Assembly (NCBI RefSeq): GCF_013265555.1
Contig: NZ_CP041345.1
Location: 2,960,581-3,024,580, forward strand
Reading direction: 5' to 3'
DNA length: 64,000 nt
Origin: Tenuifilum thalassicum
GTDB taxonomy: Bacteria; Bacteroidota; Bacteroidia; Bacteroidales; Tenuifilaceae
Positions 43,855-52,426 of this stretch are shown here, piece by piece; position 1 is the stretch's first letter, and the number at the start of each line of letters is the position of its first letter. A program made the translations under genes and the position numbers. Under the pieces are notes generated by a model. The model was given only the letters and a program-made list of their open reading frames with translations, did no database searches and had not been told where the DNA came from.

Positions 43855-44817
43855 ATGCTCAACGATATAAAAAAGCCGATAAGCAACCACTTAGAAAAAT
43901 TTGAAGATTTTTTTAAGCAGAACATGAATTCCGACATTAAGCTGCTGAACCTAATAGTCAACTATATTGTAAGGCGCAAGGGGAAGCAGCTAAGACCAAT
44001 GTTAGTATTCCTAAGTGCGGGTGCTTGTGGCAAAATAGAACAACCAGCATACGTGGCAGCAGGAATGATTGAGCTGCTTCACACAGCTACGCTAATTCAC
44101 GATGATATAGTTGACGAAGCATATGAACGTCGCGGCTTTTTCTCAATAAATGCGCTTTGGCGCTCTAAGGTTGCAGTTCTTGTTGGCGACTTCCTTCTTT
44201 CACGGGGTTTACAAGTTGCCATTGAGCATAACCAAATAGATATGCTCAGGGTGATTAACCAAGCCGTTAAGGATATGAGTGAGGGCGAGCTACTTCAGAT
44301 TGAGCGCTCAAGAAAAATGAATATCGATGAGGAGACATACTATGAGATAATCAGAAAGAAAACCGCTTCGCTCATTGCTTCTTGCTGTGCAAATGGTGCA
44401 ATCGCTACTAAAGCACCAGACGAAATGGTTGACACCATGTACCAGTTTGGACTGAACCTGGGTATTGCCTTTCAAATACGCGACGACCTTTTCGATTATC
44501 AGCCTTCGGGAGCCATTGGCAAACCCACAGGGAATGACATAAAAGAACAGAAGTTGACACTTCCTTTAATTTATTCCCTGAAAAATGCCAACAAGCAGGA
44601 ACGTAAAAGAATATTACGCCTTATTACCAGGGGTAAAAAAGAAAGTATTCCTGAAATCATAGCTTTTGCAAAACATTCGGGTGGGCTGGAATATACTCAT
44701 CAAAAAATGCTTGAATTCCGTGATAAGGCTAAAGATATACTGAATAACATACCCGATTCGGAATATAAAGATTCCCTACTCATTCTTACCGATTTTATGG
44801 TAAATAGGAATAAGTAG
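43855..44817 (+). CDS. all-trans polyprenyl diphosphate synthase
   Basis: A 320-residue isoprenoid chain elongase. The first aspartate-rich motif is in LIHDDIVDEAYERRG and the second in QIRDDLFDYQ; KGKQLRPMLVFLSAGACG is the usual substrate-binding start. It makes the side chain of menaquinone or another long polyprenyl product; octaprenyl-type is likely from the small residues before the first motif, but the exact chain length is not readable. It is divergent from the ArsR gene. Confidence 0.92.
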   Translation: MLNDIKKPISNHLEKFEDFFKQNMNSDIKLLNLIVNYIVRRKGKQLRPMLVFLSAGACGKIEQPAYVAAGMIELLHTATLIHDDIVDEAYERRGFFSINALWRSKVAVLVGDFLLSRGLQVAIEHNQIDMLRVINQAVKDMSEGELLQIERSRKMNIDEETYYEIIRKKTASLIASCCANGAIATKAPDEMVDTMYQFGLNLGIAFQIRDDLFDYQPSGAIGKPTGNDIKEQKLTLPLIYSLKNANKQERKRILRLITRGKKESIPEIIAFAKHSGGLEYTHQKMLEFRDKAKDILNNIPDSEYKDSLLILTDFMVNRNK

Positions 44818-44843
44818 GGAACCTTTACCAGCTAATCAAGTTT

Positions 44844-46715
44844 CTATTCGATATATAACCTTTTATTTTTAGGGTACTTAACCGAATAGGTCAGTACTAG
44901 CTCTTTATGCTCACCAGCAGCTAAATTAAGGAGCCACTTAACCTCACCAGTCTCATGGTTTATGATTGCACCCGAACTTTCAAGCACTTCTACTTTAATC
45001 TCATCGTTAGTAGAAACCGGCACTTGGTCAAGTATGGTAATATCAATATCTTCATTCTTGTTATTCTTTACAGTAATTTTCCAACTACGCGTCTCCTCCT
45101 TACTGCCTCCAATAAACTGTTTTTTGGTGAAATCCTTTAACTTTTCGCGATTTATTACTATTGCCTTATCAACACCTAAAGAGACCTCCAAGGTATCAAG
45201 AGCTGTTCTGGTATCAATTAGAGTTGTACCAACATAGGTATTCTCAAAATAGATATTCGCCTCGCCATCAAGCAGATTATACATCTCCCAATTTGTTAAG
45301 GAAGCCGACAAAAAAGCTCTTTTGTCAATTTTAGGTACTGCAAAATATTTATAGGTTGCGGGTATCTCGTAGGTAAGCAGTTTTATGTTTTGGGATTTAC
45401 TTCCTGAAACCAATGAAAAAGGCTTATCAAGTTCAAACTCTACATTTGTTGGTTTCTCAATAATTCCCTTTTCTTTTACAGCACCTGCAGTAATAGTGGG
45501 CTTCTTAACTGCTTTCTTTTCTGCAGCCCGATATCTGGGACTAGGCTCCTCATCATACCCAACCACAACAACCTCTTCAATTGAGGCATCATCAGGTTCA
45601 AGCATCACATTTAGCACATTTGAATTCACTTTAACCGTCTTTGCTTCATAGCCCACAAAGCTAAAGGTTAGCTCATTTTTATCCGAAGGCATATTAATAG
45701 TAAAATAACCATTTGCATCAGTTACTGTTCCTATGGTAGTGCCTGGCAAATAAACAGATGCTCCTGGCAAAGGGCCTCCATCATCGGATGATGTTACAGT
45801 ACCTTCAACCATACCTATATACCTATTGTATGTTGGGGGCTTTAATCCATAATTTAACCAGTATGTTTTTAGCTTAGGAGCCACTCCCGAAACATTGGGT
45901 TGGGCATTGCTTAAGGATAACTTTACATTGTTCCAATTCTCTTTTGTTTCCTGTCTTAAACTTGCCCTATAAACCAAGCTAATTGGCTGATTAAGCGATT
46001 TGGCAACTATATCATATTGTGGAAACCACCCCGCATTCTTTACAAGATAGCTAATAAAAATGGGTACCTTTGTTTTTGGCTCCTTGGTTTCCAAAGTAAC
46101 TTGAATTTCACCCGATGGTTCATCGGGACTTGAACTTATAGCTGATAGCTGTTTTTGGGTATTTGAGATAACACTGTTAAGCTCAGCAAGTTTTGCATTT
46201 AAATCAAGAATTTTAAACCTCAACTCCTTAATCTGAGAACCATAAAAATCAAATGTTTCCTTGAGAGTTTGAAGAGGCAGAGCCTGATTCTTACCACTAA
46301 TCACTTTGTTCTCATTTAAAAAAGATATCTTCTCATTAACAACTTTGAGTTCAGCATTTAACTTATTACGCTGTTCTTCAAGATCTTTTATTTTATTCGC
46401 CAGCGATTTTTCCTCCTCACTTCTATCAGTCTTTTTTAGAAAATTATTTGAGTGATTTACAGCCTCAATCGAAACTCCATCGGGGACTTTAACATTTATT
46501 GATTTCTTGTCGATGTATGGTGAGAGATTCGAAAACTTAACAATAGTTTGTTGCCCTTGGGCAAGGTTTACCGTTGCCTTGCGCGTAATTGAGGCAGCAT
46601 CGAGGTAAAGGCTAACATTGATAGTTTTTGAATCAACTTCAAGGGTGCTTTGCCCTAATACATTTACAGAATGTAAAATTGAAAAAACAAGTAATAGTTT
46701 TTGAATAGTTTTCAT
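44844..46715 (-). CDS. DUF4139 (mucoidy-inhibitor-like) protein with a SusC-like CarboxypepD_reg insert
   Basis: A 623-residue secreted protein: signal peptide, DUF4140-like N-terminal domain (VSLYLDAASITRKATVNLAQGQQTI), a coiled coil (about 80-130), and the DUF4139 barrel (ISYLVKNAGWFPQYDIVAKSLNQPISLVYRASLRQETKENWNNV ... WKITVKNNKNEDIDITILDQVPVS). Between the halves of the barrel, at about residues 302-390, lies a carboxypeptidase-regulatory-like domain (VEGTVTSSDDGGPLPGASV). A TonB-box-like EEVVVVGYDEE follows, which normally begins SusC-type receptors. Function of the family is unknown. Confidence 0.83.
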   Translation of the reverse strand: MKTIQKLLLVFSILHSVNVLGQSTLEVDSKTINVSLYLDAASITRKATVNLAQGQQTIVKFSNLSPYIDKKSINVKVPDGVSIEAVNHSNNFLKKTDRSEEEKSLANKIKDLEEQRNKLNAELKVVNEKISFLNENKVISGKNQALPLQTLKETFDFYGSQIKELRFKILDLNAKLAELNSVISNTQKQLSAISSSPDEPSGEIQVTLETKEPKTKVPIFISYLVKNAGWFPQYDIVAKSLNQPISLVYRASLRQETKENWNNVKLSLSNAQPNVSGVAPKLKTYWLNYGLKPPTYNRYIGMVEGTVTSSDDGGPLPGASVYLPGTTIGTVTDANGYFTINMPSDKNELTFSFVGYEAKTVKVNSNVLNVMLEPDDASIEEVVVVGYDEEPSPRYRAAEKKAVKKPTITAGAVKEKGIIEKPTNVEFELDKPFSLVSGSKSQNIKLLTYEIPATYKYFAVPKIDKRAFLSASLTNWEMYNLLDGEANIYFENTYVGTTLIDTRTALDTLEVSLGVDKAIVINREKLKDFTKKQFIGGSKEETRSWKITVKNNKNEDIDITILDQVPVSTNDEIKVEVLESSGAIINHETGEVKWLLNLAAGEHKELVLTYSVKYPKNKRLYIE

Positions 46716-46782
46716 GCCAGTGGGTTGTTAGTTTTACACAATTTTACAATTTTTTAGTATAGAAATCTAGATTTATTGAACG

Positions 46783-46810
46783 AAAAAAGGCCACAATTTC
46801 TTGTGGCCAT
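46783..46810 (-). terminator. terminator of the deoxyhypusine synthase-like gene
   Basis: GGCCACAA and TTGTGGCC pair around TTTC, and the minus strand continues into TTTTTTCG. Confidence 0.75.
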
Positions 46811-46833
46811 TCCTAAATATTTCATACTGTTGA

Positions 46834-47811
46834 TCACCAGCCAAGCACGTAAGCAAAAATTAACGGTGCAACTATTGTTGCATCAGATTCAATAATAAAC
46901 TTAGGAGTATCAATATTTAGCTTGCCCCAAGTAATCTTCTCATTTGGTACCGCACCCGAATAGGATCCATAGCTGGTTGTTGAGTCGCTAATTTGACAGA
47001 AATAGCTCCAGAAAGGAATACCTGTTCTCTCCAAATCCTGATGTAGCATGGGTACAACACAAATAGGGAAATCGCCTGCAATACCACCTCCAATTTGGAA
47101 GAATCCCACACCTTCGGTTCCTGCGTTGTTAGTATACCAATCTGCAAGAAACATCATGTATTCAACACCTGATTTTACAATTGAAGGTTTAAGCTCACCG
47201 GTAATGCAGTATGAAGCAAAAATATTTCCCATGGTTGAATCCTCCCATCCAGGAACAACTATTGGAAGGTTCTTTTCTGCAGCCGCAATCATCCAGGAAT
47301 TTTTGGGATCAATTTGGTAGTACTGTTCCAGCACTCCGCTGCGTAGCATCTTGTACATATACTCGTGCGGGAAATATCTCTCACCTTTGTCCTGTGCTTC
47401 CTTCCAAACATCAAACAGATGCGATTGCAGACGACGGAAAGCCTCTTCCTCTGGAATACAGGTATCAGTAACACGGTTAAGTCCACTTTGTAGCAACTCC
47501 CATTCCTGCTGAGGTGTGAGGTCGCGATAATGTGGTACACGTTTATAGTGGTTGTGGGCAACTAGGTTCATTAAATCTTCTTCTAGGTTCGCACCTGTAC
47601 AGGAAATTATTTGCACCTTGTCCTGTCGGATCATCTCGGCTAAGCTAATTCCAAGCTCAGCAGTACTCATAGCACCTGCTAAAGTGATCATCATCTTTTT
47701 ACCACTCTCGATATGCTCTTTATATGCCTTGGCTGCATCAACCAGAGTGGCAGAATTAAAATGCAGGTAGTGCTTTTCTATGAATGAAGATATGGGTTTA
47801 TTGCTTTCCAT
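46834..47811 (-). CDS. deoxyhypusine synthase family protein
   Basis: A 325-residue NAD-dependent enzyme of the deoxyhypusine/homospermidine synthase family. Seen: MITLAGAMSTAELGISLAEMIR, SCTGANLEEDL (NAD site), and at the C-terminus ITWGKLNIDTPKFIIESDATIVAPLIFAYVLGW. The lysine of WGK aligns with the catalytic lysine of human deoxyhypusine synthase, so the enzyme should be active. Bacteria have no eIF5A; bacterial members may make homospermidine or carry out a related aminobutyl transfer. It is followed upstream on the same strand by rpiB with a short gap. Confidence 0.87.
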   Translation of the reverse strand: MESNKPISSFIEKHYLHFNSATLVDAAKAYKEHIESGKKMMITLAGAMSTAELGISLAEMIRQDKVQIISCTGANLEEDLMNLVAHNHYKRVPHYRDLTPQQEWELLQSGLNRVTDTCIPEEEAFRRLQSHLFDVWKEAQDKGERYFPHEYMYKMLRSGVLEQYYQIDPKNSWMIAAAEKNLPIVVPGWEDSTMGNIFASYCITGELKPSIVKSGVEYMMFLADWYTNNAGTEGVGFFQIGGGIAGDFPICVVPMLHQDLERTGIPFWSYFCQISDSTTSYGSYSGAVPNEKITWGKLNIDTPKFIIESDATIVAPLIFAYVLGW

Positions 47812-47834
47812 GACTGTATTATTTTGTTAACAAT

Positions 47835-48278
47835 TTATTTCTTAACTGGTATTTTTTCAACTCTACGTTCGTGCCGACCACCTTCAAACTCGGCGTCTAG
47901 AAATGCCTTTAAAATACTTTTGGCTTCTGGAACACTAACAAAACGAGCAGGGATTGCACACACATTAGCATTATTATGTTGGCGTGCTAAACTTGCAATT
48001 TCGGGAATCCAACAAAGTGCCGAACGAACGCCCTGGTGTTTATTGGCTGTAATTGACACCCCATTTCCACTTCCACAAAGGATAACACCTAAGGGATATT
48101 CTCCCTTTTCAACTGCTTCGGCTAGTGGGTGAGCATAGTCGGGATAATCAACACTCTCCTCGCTATGAGTGCCAAAATCCCAAACATCATAACCTAAATC
48201 GGTTAAAAACTTTTTTAGTTCCTCTTTAGTAGCATAACCAGCATGATCAGAGGCGATAGCAATTTTTGGCTTATTCAT
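47835..48278 (-). CDS. rpiB: ribose 5-phosphate isomerase B
   Basis: A 147-residue isomerase interconverting ribose 5-phosphate and ribulose 5-phosphate in the pentose phosphate pathway. SDHAGYATKEEL (Asp11, His12) and LCGSGNGVSITANKHQGVRSAL (Cys68 as catalytic base) are typical. It probably forms an operon with the deoxyhypusine synthase-like gene 23 bases downstream. Confidence 0.93.
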   Translation of the reverse strand: MNKPKIAIASDHAGYATKEELKKFLTDLGYDVWDFGTHSEESVDYPDYAHPLAEAVEKGEYPLGVILCGSGNGVSITANKHQGVRSALCWIPEIASLARQHNNANVCAIPARFVSVPEAKSILKAFLDAEFEGGRHERRVEKIPVKK

Positions 48279-48398
48279 ATCTGTAACTTTTCAATATTTC
48301 CGCTCTGTCAGTTAGGCCCCCTGTAAATGATATACATTTAACATTTAAACAAGGGGAATAAAGCAAAACAATACCCATGTAATATAAAACTATTAATG

Positions 48399-48406
48399 CA
48401 AAGATA
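48399..48406 (-). promoter_or_regulatory. -7 box upstream of rpiB
   Basis: The minus strand reads TATCTTTG, matching TAnnTTTG, 120 bases before the rpiB ATG. The rest of the 305-base gap 48279-48583 shows no gene. Confidence 0.4.
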
Positions 48407-48572
48407 GCTCGTTTTACATTTTATTGTCAGCAAAATACTTTTAAATTACTAAACCAAAATATTTTGGGTTTACATCACCCTGCTCAAACTTAAAACAGGT
48501 AAGGTATCTAGTTCACAAAAGAATTAGCATTAAACACATTTATTAATATTCATTTTAGAACTAAACAGCTTA

Positions 48573-48580
48573 ACTTTGTA
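48573..48580 (+). promoter_or_regulatory. -7 box abutting the hemW start
   Basis: TAACTTTG, a TAnnTTTG match, only three bases before the hemW ATG at 48584. Transcription would begin at or next to the start codon, predicting a leaderless mRNA. Confidence 0.5.
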
Positions 48581-48583
48581 AAC

Positions 48584-49711
48584 ATGTCAGGCATTTATAT
48601 CCACGTACCATTTTGCTACAAGAAGTGTAGTTACTGCGATTTCTATTCGGTTGGAAAGGGCTTACTAAATTCTGATTTTGCAAATTCCATTGTAGAAGAG
48701 TTTAAACTCCAAAACAAAAACATTAACGATAGGATAGTTAAAACCATTTACTTTGGTGGGGGAACACCTTCGCTTCTTCCAGTGTCAGACATCAAAAAAA
48801 TTGTATCATCGATTCCTAAATACTTTACTATTGACTCAAACCCAGAAATCACCATTGAGGTTAACCCCGACGATGTTACACTACCTTTAGCAAAACAGTA
48901 TCTCGAATCAGGAATTAACCGAATAAGCATAGGTGTGCAATCGTTTAACGACTCCGAACTTTCCTTTTTAGGCAGAAGACACGATGCACAAACTGCAGTA
49001 AATGCTATAAGAACACTGCAAGATGCTGGTTTTGATAACATCAGCATTGATCTGATTTATGGCTTACCAAACTCTACCCTTCAAAGCTGGGAATTTTCAC
49101 TTCGGGAAGCAATGAAATTGAACATCCAGCATCTATCATGCTATCATCTCACATACGAGGAAGGTACTCCTCTTACCCAAAAGATTAAAAAAGGAAGAAT
49201 TCAAACACTTGATGAGGAGATAAGTGAAAAACAGTTTCAACTTCTTAGCCAGGTTACATCTGCAAATGGTTTCATCCACTACGAGGTTTCAAATCTGGCA
49301 AAGCCAGATTTCTTTTCTCGGCATAACAGCGGATACTGGTTAGGTGAGGAGTACCTTGGCCTAGGCCCCTCGGCACATTCCTACAACAAATTAAAACGAT
49401 GGTGGAATCCGGCATCAATTGAAGCCTGGGAAAATTTAATTCAATCTGGATTTGAACACGTTGAATCCGAACCGATTGATTCAAAAACCCATTTTAACGA
49501 AATGATTATTACCAGGCTAAGAACAATTTGGGGTATCGATTACGATTTACTTGCGAAGGATATTGATAGCCTAAATTCACACCCCATTCGCAGCCAAATG
49601 GACAAGCATTTAAAAGGTGGTAGATTAATTATTGAGAATGGTAAATTAAAAATCCCCCCAAAGCACTATTTCATAAGCGATTCCATTATCTCTGATTTAC
49701 TTATTGTATAA
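48584..49711 (+). CDS. hemW: radical SAM heme chaperone HemW
   Basis: A 375-residue radical SAM protein of the HemN-like group. The cluster motif is CYKKCSYC (Cys11, Cys15, Cys18), then YFGGGTPSLL, TIEVNPDDV, INRISIGVQSFND, IDLIYGLPNSTLQSW. The extra N-terminal extension and fourth cysteine of true HemN are missing, which points to HemW, a heme carrier protein. The start codon lies just behind a -7 box. A decayed second copy of its 3' end is found at 52262-52346. Confidence 0.9.
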   Translation: MSGIYIHVPFCYKKCSYCDFYSVGKGLLNSDFANSIVEEFKLQNKNINDRIVKTIYFGGGTPSLLPVSDIKKIVSSIPKYFTIDSNPEITIEVNPDDVTLPLAKQYLESGINRISIGVQSFNDSELSFLGRRHDAQTAVNAIRTLQDAGFDNISIDLIYGLPNSTLQSWEFSLREAMKLNIQHLSCYHLTYEEGTPLTQKIKKGRIQTLDEEISEKQFQLLSQVTSANGFIHYEVSNLAKPDFFSRHNSGYWLGEEYLGLGPSAHSYNKLKRWWNPASIEAWENLIQSGFEHVESEPIDSKTHFNEMIITRLRTIWGIDYDLLAKDIDSLNSHPIRSQMDKHLKGGRLIIENGKLKIPPKHYFISDSIISDLLIV

Positions 49712-49849
49712 TTAAAACACTATTTCCCGTTAAATAAATTAGAGCAGGGATCACACAATATCATCCCCACTCTTTTTGTAGTTTTATTTTTCAAATAAAA
49801 GTTAAACCAAAAAGTACTCATTTTATTGATTCTCCGCATTCTCCTTCCT

Positions 49850-49925
49850 CCTCGAAGTCTGCGACTTCGTCATCCCAAAGTAGTGGCGTAGATATTCGCT
49901 AGACTACGCCTAGTAAGGAGCATTA
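49850..49925 (+). repeat. intergenic repeat E, copy 1
   Basis: Reads CGAAGTCTGCGACTTCGTCA, then AAAGTAGTGGCGTAGATAT, and CTAGACTACGCC. A related copy lies at 52197-52262. The gap from 49712 to the promoter at 50104 has no gene. Confidence 0.5.
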
Positions 49926-50103
49926 TAATAAGGAAAAATTTGTTTGATATCTAAAAATGCCTTTTTTCCAAACAGCCATTTTTATATTTTATGTTATAAA
50001 ACATATTTTTCCTCTTGACTTTTTGTTAGGGAGGGGTGATCTTGTCTTACATTAATGTTTAATCATATAAAATCGTTAAGAAACAGGAAAAGAAAATTCT
50101 TAC

Positions 50104-50111
50104 TACATTTG
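50104..50111 (+). promoter_or_regulatory. -7 box of the small secreted protein gene
   Basis: TACATTTG, a TAnnTTTG match, about 100 bases before the ATG at 50211. The implied leader contains two hairpins (50110-50140 and about 50141-50159). Confidence 0.45.
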
Positions 50112-50159
50112 TACCAAGCCCACCAGGTGGGGGAGGTACACCCAGAGACACAAACTGGG
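50110..50159 (+). other. two hairpins in the 5' leader
   Basis: TGTACC...GCCCACC and GGTGGG...GGTACA pair around 50125 with small mismatches; directly after, CCCAG and CTGGG pair around AGACACAAA. They might act as a leader structure or stability element. No riboswitch family was recognised. Confidence 0.35.
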
Positions 50160-50210
50160 TCGAAAGAGTGCAAACTAAAAATATATGTTTTAAACTTTAA
50201 AAACTACATC

Positions 50211-50564
50211 ATGAAAAAATTATTAACAGTTTCATTGATCTTTACTTTATTAAGTATAAATCTAGCAGCCCAAAACATTTACATTAGAGGACATTTAAAA
50301 GTAATTGCGATTGGACCTGATTTTATAGAATTTATATGCGAGGAACCATATGATGCAATTTGCTTTTCATATATTACAGAGCCAATGATGCCAACATTAA
50401 AACAAAGCAATAATGGAAGTAATGAATCTATTTTACGTTCACCAATTCAACCTCATGTGCAAATAATTGGAAAAACAGTTGATAAGCAAAGAAACCCAAC
50501 GAATGTGTATCGAGTTAAAAAAGAATTCTTTAATAAAATAGTTAAAGAAAAAAACACACCATAA
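50211..50564 (+). CDS. small secreted hypothetical protein
   Basis: A 117-residue protein from the ATG at 50211: MKKLLTVSLIFTLLSINLAAQ is a clear signal peptide. The longer open frame starting at 50055 is basic leader sequence crossing a hairpin and is not believed. The mature part (NIYIRGHLKVIAIGPDFIEFICEEPYDAICFSYI...) matches no family I recognise. It is AT-rich, as is the next gene; both lie between the two copies of the hemW 3' end. It is followed by a terminator. Confidence 0.6.
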   Translation: MKKLLTVSLIFTLLSINLAAQNIYIRGHLKVIAIGPDFIEFICEEPYDAICFSYITEPMMPTLKQSNNGSNESILRSPIQPHVQIIGKTVDKQRNPTNVYRVKKEFFNKIVKEKNTP

Positions 50565-50566
50565 AC

Positions 50567-50593
50567 AAAAGGCAGATTATCTCTGCCTTTTAT
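50567..50593 (+). terminator. Rho-independent terminator
   Basis: AAAAGGCAGA and TCTGCCTTTT form a stem around TTATC, with a T-rich right side. Confidence 0.8.
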
Positions 50594-50645
50594 TTATAAT
50601 AAATAACTCTAATCTTTTAAAATATTTACAAAAATTAAAAGAAAT

Positions 50646-52130
50646 ATGAAGAGAATAATAATATATATACTCTTACAACAATTAGCATTTTTCACATTAG
50701 GTTTAGGTTTAAATAATAAAAAAACTGAAATCTACATTGCTATAAAACCGTCTGATTGCATTTCATGCACAGCACCCATACAGGAAATACTTAATGAATT
50801 CAGAAAAAATCAATTACTAGACAAAGTTACATTTGTTATAAAAGATGTTCCAGAAAAGGCATTGCATAAATATACTTCCGAAGTTTTAAGAATACCTAAA
50901 GACATAAAAGTTATTGCTTCGGAAGAGCTTTTTAGTTTATATTCTTATAAACATGCATCAGCAATTTCAATAATTGATAAAACAACCCACCCTTATCAAC
51001 GAATCTCGTTTCCACTTTCTTACTATTTTTATAATAAACTCATTTTTAGCAACCTAATAACCAGTGGCTTCAACATCTTATCCAGTGTAGAAAAGTCAGA
51101 ACTTGGCCTAATTCTAAGTGCAGTGCGAATGCTAACATTAGTAAATGACACATTACTATTGGTTAATGATAGGATATTCAATTCTATTCAGGCAATTTCT
51201 TCTAATAATGTTAATTTTTCTACAACATTAAAGTTAGATAGCACATGGTATTATGCACCTTTCTCAAACGATATAAAGAAAATAGAGGAAATTAGAGGAT
51301 CCCAATTTGTGTTAGATAAAGTTTCGTATCCTAAATACCATTTTAAGGGCATTTACTACAATAAAGACTTAATAACTGCATTGGCAACATGTTACTACCC
51401 AATACCTTTTGGTAAAGATTATAATATCTTTCCGACAAAAATAATATTTACACTTGATTCTACGCTTAAAATAACCAATTACTACAGGCTCCGTGCAGAT
51501 AACTATATCAATATCAATAACGCTTTTCTACTTGAAGGCAACAAATTATTAACCACATCTTATAAGTATGAAAACAACCATTTTAAGTTTAATAATGATT
51601 TTTTATGTAGCTTTAAAATTTCGGCAGACTCAGTAGTTCACGACAATACTATAGTTGTTGACACACCAAACTTTGCCAAAACCAATAACAATCTTGCAGG
51701 ACTATTATTAAATCACATATCTGGACATGGTAATAACAAATTAGTATGGTTTAACTATTACCCTGAATTTTACGACATAAGTGAAGAAAAATGGGTGAGG
51801 CTTGATACTCTCTACTTTCCCAATGATTTAACACAAAATACATTTAATGTGAACGAACCCATTAAGTTTAAGGTTATTTGCGCTTGGAAAGTTGAAAACC
51901 ATTATAAATTAGTTGTTCAAGTAGGAAAAGATATTTATCATATACTTCAATCTGGAAACCATATATATTATAATAGCAAAATTTACACATTAAATGAGTA
52001 TTCAGAACTACATTTGGATAGAAATAGTAAAAACGAGCTTGTTGGAATTGTGCATAATAGAAAAACAGGAGAAACTAAACTTGTTAAATTTAAATTAGCT
52101 GAGATAAAAACATTTCAGCTGGGATTATAA
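50646..52130 (+). CDS. secreted protein with thioredoxin-like N-terminus and probable beta-propeller domain
   Basis: A 494-residue protein with a signal peptide (MKRIIIYILLQQLAFFTLGLG). Right after it lies IYIAIKPSDCISCTAPIQEILNEFRKN, a thioredoxin-like strand-CxxC-helix start (CISC). The rest is beta-rich with repeated short segments (LDSTLKITNYYRL, DNYININNAFLLEGNKLLTTSYKYENNHF, YHILQSGNHIYYN), consistent with a propeller like the BF3164/6-bladed families of Bacteroidota. No certain family and no known partner except the small secreted protein before it. Confidence 0.6.
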   Translation: MKRIIIYILLQQLAFFTLGLGLNNKKTEIYIAIKPSDCISCTAPIQEILNEFRKNQLLDKVTFVIKDVPEKALHKYTSEVLRIPKDIKVIASEELFSLYSYKHASAISIIDKTTHPYQRISFPLSYYFYNKLIFSNLITSGFNILSSVEKSELGLILSAVRMLTLVNDTLLLVNDRIFNSIQAISSNNVNFSTTLKLDSTWYYAPFSNDIKKIEEIRGSQFVLDKVSYPKYHFKGIYYNKDLITALATCYYPIPFGKDYNIFPTKIIFTLDSTLKITNYYRLRADNYININNAFLLEGNKLLTTSYKYENNHFKFNNDFLCSFKISADSVVHDNTIVVDTPNFAKTNNNLAGLLLNHISGHGNNKLVWFNYYPEFYDISEEKWVRLDTLYFPNDLTQNTFNVNEPIKFKVICAWKVENHYKLVVQVGKDIYHILQSGNHIYYNSKIYTLNEYSELHLDRNSKNELVGIVHNRKTGETKLVKFKLAEIKTFQLGL

Positions 52131-52196
52131 TGGGAATAAAAAAATGCTTTTACACTAAAATTTATGAATTTAACTAAATACAGCCCCTTGCTCAGC

Positions 52197-52262
52197 TAAG
52201 TCTGCGGCTTCTTTGTCCATAAGTAGTAGCTCAGATATGCTTTGCTAATCTATGACGAGCAT
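52197..52262 (+). repeat. intergenic repeat E, copy 2
   Basis: Reads CTAAGTCTGCGGCTTCTTTG, then TAAGTAGTAGCTCAGATAT, similar to copy 1 at 49850-49925, and runs directly into the decayed hemW tail. Confidence 0.5.
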
Positions 52263-52346
52263 GGATTAATATTTGGGAATAGTAAAATACCCCAAAGCAT
52301 TATTTCATAAGCGATTCCATCATCTGTGATTTTCTCATGGTGTAAT
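52262..52346 (+). pseudogene. decayed duplicate of the hemW 3' end
   Basis: About 85 bases align with the last codons of hemW (49624-49712), including the exact stretch ATTTCATAAGCGATTCCAT, then CATCTGTGATTTTCTCATGG against TATCTCTGATTTACTTATTG, and the stop region GTGTAATTAA. There is a gap of about 6-7 bases and substitutions that destroy the frame. It is therefore a non-coding remnant. Confidence 0.8.
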
Positions 52347-52426
52347 TAATAAAAACAAATTTTTGCCGAAACAATTAGCTATAAATAAACGTTTTACTAT
52401 ATTGCAAGGGTTAATAAAAAATTTTT

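Noticed and set aside
44770-44817. Possible terminator from TTCCCTAC and GTAGGGAA at the end of the polyprenyl synthase gene
   Set aside because: The loop is over 30 bases and lies in coding sequence; no T-run.
50055-50210. N-terminal extension of the small secreted protein
   Set aside because: It crosses a likely promoter and two hairpins, and places the clear signal peptide in the interior of the protein.
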